Source: Flabesymbios commensalis
Lineage: Eukaryota > Annelida > Polychaeta > Terebellida > Flabelligeridae
Assembly: GCA_964017125.1 (NCBI GenBank)
Contig: OZ024912.1
Location: 63,450,579 to 63,514,578 of the forward strand
Length of the DNA stretch: 64,000 nt
Reading direction: 5' to 3'
Shown here: positions 63,448 through 64,000 of the stretch, piece by piece
How positions within the stretch are numbered: the first letter of the stretch is position 1
How the letters are laid out: each line of letters begins with the position of its first letter
Notes under the pieces: model-generated
The model's input: only the letters and a program-made list of their open reading frames with translations
What the model was told of the DNA's origin: nothing
Database searches by the model: none
Program-made: the position numbers and the translations under genes

Positions 63448-63689
63448 CTATGGTAGGAATATGTAATGTATTAGCATGTCTGCTTTTAAATCAGGAACAA
63501 ACGCGGGCGTGAAAGGGTTAAGGATTCCAGGGTTTCCGAGATAATGGTATTTAATTTTGATAACCTAAATTATATTAAATATCTAGTCATGTTCAGAATT
63601 TGCAAGCGTAGGTCAGGTGTAGATCTTCAGTATACAGTAGGTTGATTGCATTCAGCTTGAGTAATTCAACCTGATCACAAGATTATGGA

Positions 63690-63800
63690 TGCTACTTCAA
63701 CGAGGCACCAACCCAATGCTGCTTCAATGTTAGACCAACGTCTGCGACATTGGTTCAAGATTACACCAGCATTGGGTGGGTGTACAATGCTTGCTGGGTA
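63690..63800. mobile_element. Degraded MITE, CCCAGCAAGCA-ended
   Basis: CAACCCAATGCTGC, GTTAGACCAACGTC and, inverted, CAGCATTGGGTGGG followed by ATGCTTGCTGGG fit the palindromic family. Confidence 0.5.
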
Positions 63801-64000
63801 AGCCCTCCTGTCATTACATGCGTAGGGGGTCAGCTGTTTTGAGATCCCTGCAGTAATACAATCTGTTTCAAACCCAACGCTATGATTTGTGAACTTGCTC
63901 TTAATGCGGTGTTGGGTATCAAATGCATACAGTATTATAATAGTATACCCACAGGCACTATCGTTTTCCTTTCTGGGGGACCCATGCCCACATAGGCCTA

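Overview
The window is nuclear DNA of an invertebrate animal, most likely marine. It is AT-rich, has split genes with GT-AG introns, and is crowded with non-LTR retrotransposons, short inverted-repeat transposons (MITEs), tRNA-derived SINEs and minisatellites. The phylum cannot be fixed from the sequence alone.

One host gene is clear. A receptor-type guanylate cyclase lies on the minus strand from about 60.8 kb down to 33.8 kb. I resolve 20 coding exons whose splice phases agree at every junction and give 919 residues ending in a true stop. The order is: partial natriuretic-peptide-receptor-like ectodomain, one membrane helix, kinase-homology domain, coiled-coil linker, complete cyclase domain, short C-terminal tail. 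The N-terminal part (signal peptide and roughly the first hundred residues) was not found and probably lies beyond the right edge. The introns hold a 60-bp minisatellite grown from the gene's own splice acceptor, a perfect 82-copy CCTG repeat 29 nt before another acceptor, 21-bp minisatellites, TTAA-flanked hairpin MITEs and several decayed LINE pieces.

Left of the gene (1-27 kb) I recognise no host gene. This part holds small palindromic MITEs, a 2-kb array of a 21-bp unit built on CCGTTATAACGG (5.4-7.5 kb) lying inside a pair of inverted repeats, a long-terminal-inverted-repeat element (8.3-9.0 kb), SINE and tRNA-like pieces, a decayed LINE (13.9-17.7 kb) carrying two later DNA-element insertions, and a fossil Ty3/gypsy integrase region (19.8-20.9 kb) with a SINE inserted in it. 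From 27.2 to 32.8 kb lies a nearly intact CR1/L2-type LINE. Its ORF1 is open and carries an SGNH-esterase-like domain. Its ORF2 has endonuclease and reverse transcriptase separated by one in-frame stop.

The most unusual signals are: (1) the minisatellite that multiplies a cyclase splice acceptor about 30 times; (2) the long uninterrupted intronic CCTG tract; (3) a TTAA MITE family whose internal hairpins differ in sequence but keep their pairing and share an apical GC-TRWC-GC motif; (4) the palindrome-unit array at 5.4-7.5 kb.
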